DNA of 23,282 nucleotides from a virus, in IMG/VR virus record IMGVR_UViG_3300044951_000432, positions 1-23,282 of that record. One strand, written 5' to 3'. The notes below the pieces were generated by a model. It ran no database searches, was not told where the DNA came from, and worked only from the letters and a program-made list of their open reading frames with translations. Made by a program: the position numbers and the translations under genes. Below, piece by piece: positions 19,965 to 23,282 of the stretch (position 1 is the stretch's first letter; every line of letters begins with the position of its first letter).

Positions 19965-20438
19965 ATGGGTATGCAATATGATGTTAAGTCGCAACACGCG
20001 GCTGTTTCTGGCTTGATGGTTCCGTACCGAACTCGTTTAAAAGGGGCTGTAATATTTCCTTTCAGCGGTGCTACGGGCTACTCGGCTTTTGTTGATAACA
20101 CCTCGATTGCTGGTACGTACGCACGCGCCACAACCACCGCAACTGTAACCGCAGCAAACCACGGTTTGTCTACGGGGCAGTGGGTGTACTTGGACTGGGA
20201 TTTGACTGATAACCCCTACCAAGTAACTGTGACAAACTCCAACGTCTTTACAGTAACTGTGGCAGACAGCGGCGCAGCAAGCGGTAACGTAACTGTGTAC
20301 AACAAGATGTTGCTTCAGGCCGATGCCTCAAACGCTACGGCGTATAACTTAATCATTCCCGGAGAAGGCATTTTGTCCGATAACGGCATTCGAGTGTTTT
20401 TGGCAGCAAGCATTCACTGCACGGTGTTCTATGGCTGA
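19965..20438 (+). CDS. Putative virion protein with beta-rich domain (157 aa)
   Basis: The start is ATG 19965, 7 nt after AAAGGAG; a TTG two codons upstream is too close to that site. The product begins MGMQYDVKSQHAAVSGLMVP and carries a domain ATVTAANHGLSTGQWVYLDW, YQVTVTNSNVFTVTVADSGA, SGNVTVYNKM that matches a small beta fold commonly repeated in phage fibre or adhesin proteins (ATxTxxxHGLxxGxxVxl...YxVtvxxxnxFtvt). It ends IRVFLAASIHCTVFYG. The stop overlaps the start of the glycosyltransferase-like gene by 8 bp. Confidence 0.75.
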   Translation: MGMQYDVKSQHAAVSGLMVPYRTRLKGAVIFPFSGATGYSAFVDNTSIAGTYARATTTATVTAANHGLSTGQWVYLDWDLTDNPYQVTVTNSNVFTVTVADSGAASGNVTVYNKMLLQADASNATAYNLIIPGEGILSDNGIRVFLAASIHCTVFYG

Positions 20439-21174
20439 TAAGAGCTTTAACTTGGTGGGGCGCAAGCTTATGCTTGCTATCCCGTGTTATGACGGCAAGG
20501 TCAATATCAGGACTGCGTTTGCTATAGCTCAACTCGTTCCCAAGTTGGACAAGATGGGTGTCCAGATTCATCTGGTTCATTTGTCTGGATGTTCTATCAT
20601 CTCCAAAGCGCGTAATAAGTTGGTGCGCAACTTCATGGAAACAGACTGCACTGACATGTTGTTTGTAGACGCAGATGTAGTCATTAACGTAGAAGCTGTA
20701 ACCCGGTTGTTAGCCCTGTCCACAGACAAAGATGTGGTTGCTGGTACGTACCCGCGCCGCGCAGACGATGCCAAGTTTTTCCTTGACTTCTACTTGGATG
20801 AAAATCACCAGCTAGAGTTTGATGAGAATGGCCTGATGCGCGTAGAAAGCGCCCCTACAGGGTTCATGCTTATCCGCCGCCATGTAATTGAACACATGAT
20901 GGAAAAACATCCTGAGTGGCGTTACGCCGGGGATGGTGACGGTGAAGACGAATACGCTATCTTTGACTTCCTGTTGATTGACGGGCAGTACATTGGCGAG
21001 GACTATGCCTTCTGCCGTCGCGCTCGTGAGGAAGGGTTTAAGATTTATTTAGACCCTATGATTAGTTTGCCGCACATAGGCTCAAAAGAATTCACCCGTA
21101 ACTTTGAACAAGATGCCTTGCAGCCGCTCCTCAAGGAACATGCACGGCTTAAACTTAAAGTAGCAAATGGCTAA
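20431..21174 (+). CDS. GT-A-fold glycosyltransferase-like protein
   Basis: A 247-aa protein. Its N-terminus RKLMLAIPCYDGKVNIRTAF is the first Rossmann strand of GT2-like enzymes. A loop LSGCSIISKARNKLVRNFME precedes MLFVDADVVINVEAVTRLLA, which holds the nucleotide-sugar/metal-binding DAD at the DXD position. APTGFMLIRRHVIEHM and the C-terminal IGEDYAFCRRAREEGFKIYL, DPMISLPHIGS supply the expected acceptor/acid (ED) and His-containing ends. It may glycosylate a virion protein or host surface glycans. No Shine-Dalgarno is visible and it overlaps its neighbour by 8 bp, so it is probably translated by coupling. Substrate unknown. Confidence 0.85.
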   Translation: MADKSFNLVGRKLMLAIPCYDGKVNIRTAFAIAQLVPKLDKMGVQIHLVHLSGCSIISKARNKLVRNFMETDCTDMLFVDADVVINVEAVTRLLALSTDKDVVAGTYPRRADDAKFFLDFYLDENHQLEFDENGLMRVESAPTGFMLIRRHVIEHMMEKHPEWRYAGDGDGEDEYAIFDFLLIDGQYIGEDYAFCRRAREEGFKIYLDPMISLPHIGSKEFTRNFEQDALQPLLKEHARLKLKVANG

Positions 21175-21421
21175 GAAAACCCCATCCCTTGCAGTAGGCC
21201 GTGGCGAGAAGCTACCGGTCTCCAAGGGGGCAGGCTTGACTGCAAAAGGTCGAGCTAAATATAACGCGGCAACAGGCAGTAACCTCAAAGCTCCACAGCC
21301 CCAAGGTGGCAAGCGCAAGGATTCATTTTGTGCGCGGATGTCTGGTATGCCGGGGCCGATGAAAGACGAGAAGGGCAAACCAACCCGGAAAGCCGCTTCA
21401 CTAGCTAGATGGAAGTGTTGA
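21167..21421 (+). CDS. Small basic phage protein, DUF6321-like (84 aa)
   Basis: An 84-aa basic protein MAKKTPSLAVGRGEKLPVSK... with GLTAKGRAKYNAATGSNLKA, then KRKDSFCARMSGMPGPM and KGKPTRKAASLARWKC at the end. I recognise this as the DUF6321-type family common in aquatic phages, in which the terminal CARMSGM...ARWKC part is highly conserved. The family function is unknown; the charge suggests nucleic-acid or virion association. It overlaps the previous gene by 8 bp. The two conserved cysteines (in FCARM and WKC) could form a metal site or disulphide, as inference. Confidence 0.82.
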   Translation: MAKKTPSLAVGRGEKLPVSKGAGLTAKGRAKYNAATGSNLKAPQPQGGKRKDSFCARMSGMPGPMKDEKGKPTRKAASLARWKC

Positions 21422-21422
21422 T

Positions 21423-21665
21423 ATGACTGACAGCGCAATACAAACCGCCCGCGAACTTGCTACTCATGCAGCAGATATTGAGCATTTGCAAAGAGATATG
21501 GACAAGCTGGTTGCTAGCGTAACCGAAATGCAAAAGACGCTTTCTGAAATCAACAAAACGCTGTCTGAAGCCCGAGGTGGATGGAAAGTCTTGATGCTTG
21601 TGGGCGGTGCCAGCGGCACCCTTGGAGCGGGGATCGTACAGATCGTTCACTGGTGGAGCAAGTAG
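21423..21665 (+). CDS. Coiled-coil/C-terminal TM protein, holin- or spanin-like
   Basis: An 80-aa protein with a heptad-rich helix at about 5-50 (IEHLQRDMDKLVASVTEMQK, SEINKTLSEARGG) and a single hydrophobic C-terminal segment LMLVGGASGTLGAGIVQIVH (about 57-76) ending WWSK. This layout is that of XhlA/hemolysin-type small phage membrane proteins, often located in lysis modules. A lysis function is plausible but no endolysin lies next to it in this window. Its start follows the previous stop by 1 bp, and its TAG overlaps a GTG start for the next gene. Confidence 0.75.
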   Translation: MTDSAIQTARELATHAADIEHLQRDMDKLVASVTEMQKTLSEINKTLSEARGGWKVLMLVGGASGTLGAGIVQIVHWWSK

Positions 21666-21997
21666 TGCCATCGACCAGTAAGAAGCAGCACAAATTTATG
21701 GAAGCGGTGGCAAACAACCCATCGTTTGCCAAGAAGGTAGGAGTCCCACAGTCCGTGGGCAAAGATTTTTCAACTGCGGACAAGAGCCGCAAATTTTCTA
21801 AAGGTGGTGATACTATGGCTAAGATGAACCCCGGTTTTATGGCAATGATGGCTAAGAAAAAAGCTGGAACCAAAGCAGAAATGCCCATGAAGAAAATGGC
21901 TGCTGGCGGTTTTACCCGTTCTGCGGACGGTATTGCGTCCAAAGGCAAAACTAAAGCTAAGCAAATCACAATGAAAAAGGGCGGCATGGCCTGCTAA
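21665..21997 (+). CDS. Small basic two-part protein with C-terminal RADG-type motif (110 aa)
   Basis: GTG 21665-21667 overlaps the upstream TAG and gives a product starting with the conserved PSTSKKQHKFMEAVANNPSF and KKVGVPQSVGKDFSTADKS. In other phages I associate that segment with a separate small protein ending at the KGG position (here 47-48). Upstream in-frame ATG at 21581 lies inside the neighbouring gene and is rejected. The second part is Met/Lys-rich (DTMAKMNPGFMAMMAKKKAG) and carries the shared motif GGFTRSADGIASKGKTKAK at 81-99. An internal ATG at codon 51 could also start this part. It may be a fusion. Function unknown; virion-associated by context. Confidence 0.75.
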   Translation: MPSTSKKQHKFMEAVANNPSFAKKVGVPQSVGKDFSTADKSRKFSKGGDTMAKMNPGFMAMMAKKKAGTKAEMPMKKMAAGGFTRSADGIASKGKTKAKQITMKKGGMAC

Positions 21998-22008
21998 GGA
22001 GTACTACG

Positions 22009-22515
22009 ATGAAAACCAAACGCTATGACGGTGAAGAGGGTAGTGAAGTAATTGACGATTTAGAACAAGCCAATAAGGGCGAAAATCTTGATACTACTCC
22101 CGGCCCTGTTGCTAAACGCACGCCTATGGTTACCAAGGAGCAGCTTGCTGCGTCCGGTCTTAGCCTGCGCGACTACCTGAATAAGCAGCAAGGTTTGACT
22201 CGTCGCGGCGGCTCTGAGAAATCAACCCGTATGCCCGCACGCCCCGGGCAAGAAGATTCAGTATCCAGTAATGAAGGTCGAAATAACCCCCGCGTTAGTA
22301 AACCCGGTATGTATAGCAAGACCATTAAAGATATAAAAGGTATATTCAAAGGCCCTCGTCGTAACGATGATAGCGACAAAATGGCGTCGCGTATGGGGGT
22401 TAACCCTAATACGTTATTGCCCAGCCGCATGGCCTCTGGCGGGTCGGTAGGTTCTGCATCCAAACGTGCTGATGGTATTGCCCAACGAGGTAAAACCAAA
22501 GGCAAAATGTGCTAA
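22009..22515 (+). CDS. Small basic protein with RADG-type C-terminal motif (168 aa)
   Basis: A 168-aa largely disordered-looking protein beginning MKTKRYDGEEGSEVIDDLEQ. A conserved region KRTPMVTKEQLAASGLSLRD, YLNKQQGLTRRGG is followed by polar sequence. The last 28 residues (141-168) carry the shared motif GGSVGSASKRADGIAQRGKT-KGKMC. AAGGAG lies 8 nt before the ATG. The conserved LAxSGxSLRDYLNxQQGLTRR block is one I have seen repeatedly in aquatic-phage proteins without known function. A nucleoid or capsid-interior role would suit its basic character, but that is inference. Confidence 0.75.
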   Translation: MKTKRYDGEEGSEVIDDLEQANKGENLDTTPGPVAKRTPMVTKEQLAASGLSLRDYLNKQQGLTRRGGSEKSTRMPARPGQEDSVSSNEGRNNPRVSKPGMYSKTIKDIKGIFKGPRRNDDSDKMASRMGVNPNTLLPSRMASGGSVGSASKRADGIAQRGKTKGKMC

Positions 22516-22524
22516 GGAGCCGTC

Positions 22525-22731
22525 ATGGCTGATTACAAATACCCTAACTCTACGCCGGTAGATGAGCCTGTAGCTAAGAAGCCTAAGCCTAAACCCAAGC
22601 CAAAGCCCACAATGTATCCTGACTCTGTGCCTGTTGATGAGCCGGTAAAGAAGATGGCTATGGGTGGCTCTGCATCTAGCCGTGCCGATGGTTGTGCCCA
22701 GCGCGGTAAAACCCGAGGAATGATGCGGTGA
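22525..22731 (+). CDS. Lys-Pro repeat protein with RADG-type C-terminal motif (68 aa)
   Basis: A 68-aa protein with the repeated segment YPNSTPVDEPV (about 5-15) and YPDSVPVDEPV (about 31-41) separated by the Lys-Pro run KPKPKPKPKPT, and the shared C-terminus GGSASSRADGCAQRGKTRGM. The internal repeat suggests duplication of a short peptide. It is proline-rich and basic, thus probably extended. GGAG lies 6 nt before the ATG, and its TGA overlaps the GTG start of the next gene. Function unknown. Confidence 0.72.
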   Translation: MADYKYPNSTPVDEPVAKKPKPKPKPKPTMYPDSVPVDEPVKKMAMGGSASSRADGCAQRGKTRGMMR

Positions 22732-23003
22732 GAGCCAGTCGCGGTATGGGAGCTATCTCCCCCTCCAAAATGCCAAAGGGCAAGAAAATGCCCCGTAGGG
22801 ATGACACTGACTTCACGCAGTACGCTGAAGGTGGTACGGTTAACGCTGCGGCGAACTACACCAAGCCAAGCCTTCGTAAGCGTATCGTGTCTCAGGTAAA
22901 AGCAGCGGCTACTCAAGGTACTGGCGCAGGGCAATGGAGCGCGAGAAAAGCCCAGCTTGTAGCTAAGAAGTACAAGGCTTCTGGTGGAGGGTACAGAGAT
23001 TGA
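22728..23003 (+). CDS. Small basic protein with GQWSARKAQ motif (91 aa)
   Basis: GTG start at 22728, overlapping the upstream TGA (GTGA). The 91-aa protein has a basic N-terminus (SPSKMPKGKKMPRRDDTDFT), the GG motif in YAEGGTVNAAANYTKP, and a conserved C-terminal domain LRKRIVSQVKAAATQGTGAG, QWSARKAQLVAKKYKASGGG, YRD. I recognise the GQWSARKAQxxAxxYKxxGGGYR signature as a domain frequent in phages and giant viruses (possibly DUF5872-related). Function unknown; the basic charge suggests nucleic-acid binding. Confidence 0.78.
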   Translation: MRASRGMGAISPSKMPKGKKMPRRDDTDFTQYAEGGTVNAAANYTKPSLRKRIVSQVKAAATQGTGAGQWSARKAQLVAKKYKASGGGYRD

Positions 23004-23233
23004 AAGCACCGCAGCAATCCCTTAAAAACTGGGGCGACCAGAAATGGCGCACCAAGTCGGGAAAGCCTTCGTCAAAAACAGGTGAGCGGTACTTACCTGA
23101 AGCTGCTATAAAATCTCTTAGTCCATCTGAATACGCAGCTACCACCAAAGCAAAGCGTGCGGGCAAAGCGGCAGGTAAGCAATTTGTGGCACAGCCTAAA
23201 ACCATAGCAAAGAAAACAGCAGGATTTAGATAA
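23000..23233 (+). CDS. Small basic protein, DUF5872-like (77 aa)
   Basis: TTG start at 23000 overlaps the preceding TGA (TTGA), with GGAGG 8 nt upstream; no ATG lies early in the frame. The 77-aa product MKAPQQSLKNWGDQKWRTKS, GKPSSKTGERYLPEAAIKSL, SPSEYAATTKAKRAGKAAGK, QFVAQPKTIAKKTAGFR matches a strongly conserved small protein family with the signature SLKxWxxQKWRTKSGK...GERYLP...EYAATxxAK..G...GKQFVxQPK.IA. I believe this is the DUF5872 family, not verified. Function unknown. Its order next to the GQWSARKAQ protein is a recurring neighbour pair. Confidence 0.8.
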   Translation: MKAPQQSLKNWGDQKWRTKSGKPSSKTGERYLPEAAIKSLSPSEYAATTKAKRAGKAAGKQFVAQPKTIAKKTAGFR

Positions 23234-23282
23234 TGGCTACTTCGGGAACCGCTACTTTTAACCTCGACCTCACGGAAATCGT
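23233..23282 (+). CDS. Start of a structural gene (partial, right edge)
   Basis: The ATG at 23233 overlaps the TAA of the previous gene (TAATG) and opens 16 codons, MATSGTATFNLDLTEI, before the window ends. The G-TATFNLDLTEIV N-terminus is typical of a head-to-tail connector or tail-tube-associated protein family in podovirus-like aquatic phages (usually continuing with an EEAFERxG segment). The identification rests on 16 residues, so it is tentative. Confidence 0.5.
   Translation, partial: MATSGTATFNLDLTEI

Noticed and set aside
21581-21664. Upstream ATG start for the 110-aa protein
   Set aside because: The extra 28 residues are out-of-frame translation of the coiled-coil/TM gene; the GTG at 21665 overlaps its stop and begins the conserved segment.

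Overview
The window is part of the genome of a tailed double-stranded DNA bacteriophage (Caudoviricetes). It carries a contiguous head-morphogenesis block: small and large terminase, portal, GroES-like protein, scaffold-like protein, capsid proteins. The host is probably a Gram-negative proteobacterium, plausibly an aquatic betaproteobacterium. That host call is inference from near-consensus sigma70 promoters, a LexA-type CTGT-N8-ACAG operator and an rrn-like boxA (TGCTCTTTAA). I found no tRNA, integrase or CRISPR array. The protein set (DUF2591, DUF6321-like, DUF5872-like, MoxR/vWA pair) is typical of phages known mainly from freshwater metagenomes.

Layout. Positions 1-8744 are a leftward arm of small, tightly packed and often ATGA-overlapping genes. 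It holds a MoxR-like AAA+ ATPase and a zinc-metallopeptidase/vWA protein, a 293-aa protein that may belong with them, two tandem DUF2591 paralogues, an HNH/AP2 endonuclease with its own promoter, a 44-aa HTH protein and many unknowns. Positions 8745-10144 are a large non-coding control region. Reading leftwards it has a GCTCGCCC tandem repeat, 17 GTAAC boxes (five pairs at exactly 9-bp period) around an AT-rich/TC-repeat tract, a strong leftward promoter (9343-9371), a boxA antitermination motif (9274-9283) and about 460 nt rich in hairpins with no ORF (8774-9233). Positions 10145-10693 hold one leftward gene with its own promoter and terminator. Positions 10694-11011 are a second control region with a near-consensus LexA box. 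From 11012 to the right edge everything runs rightward: packaging and head genes to a UUCG terminator at 19195-19215, then a second promoter (19301-19329) driving small structural proteins, a GT-A-fold glycosyltransferase-like protein, a coiled-coil/TM protein and a run of small basic proteins, ending in the first 16 codons of another gene.

How it fits together. A 15-bp dyad, TTCTAA-N3-TTAGAA, occurs nine times between 2574 and 10779. Five copies lie just upstream of the ribosome binding sites of leftward genes, one heads the structured leader, two sit within or at the edge of the GTAAC array, and one (inverted, with a degenerate neighbour in the promoter spacer) overlaps the control site of the 10145-10693 gene. 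This looks like a phage-wide regulatory or RNA-processing code. The dyad set, the GTAAC array, and the promoter-boxA-structured-leader unit are the parts most likely to be undescribed. All functional assignments come from reading the sequence; no database search was run.
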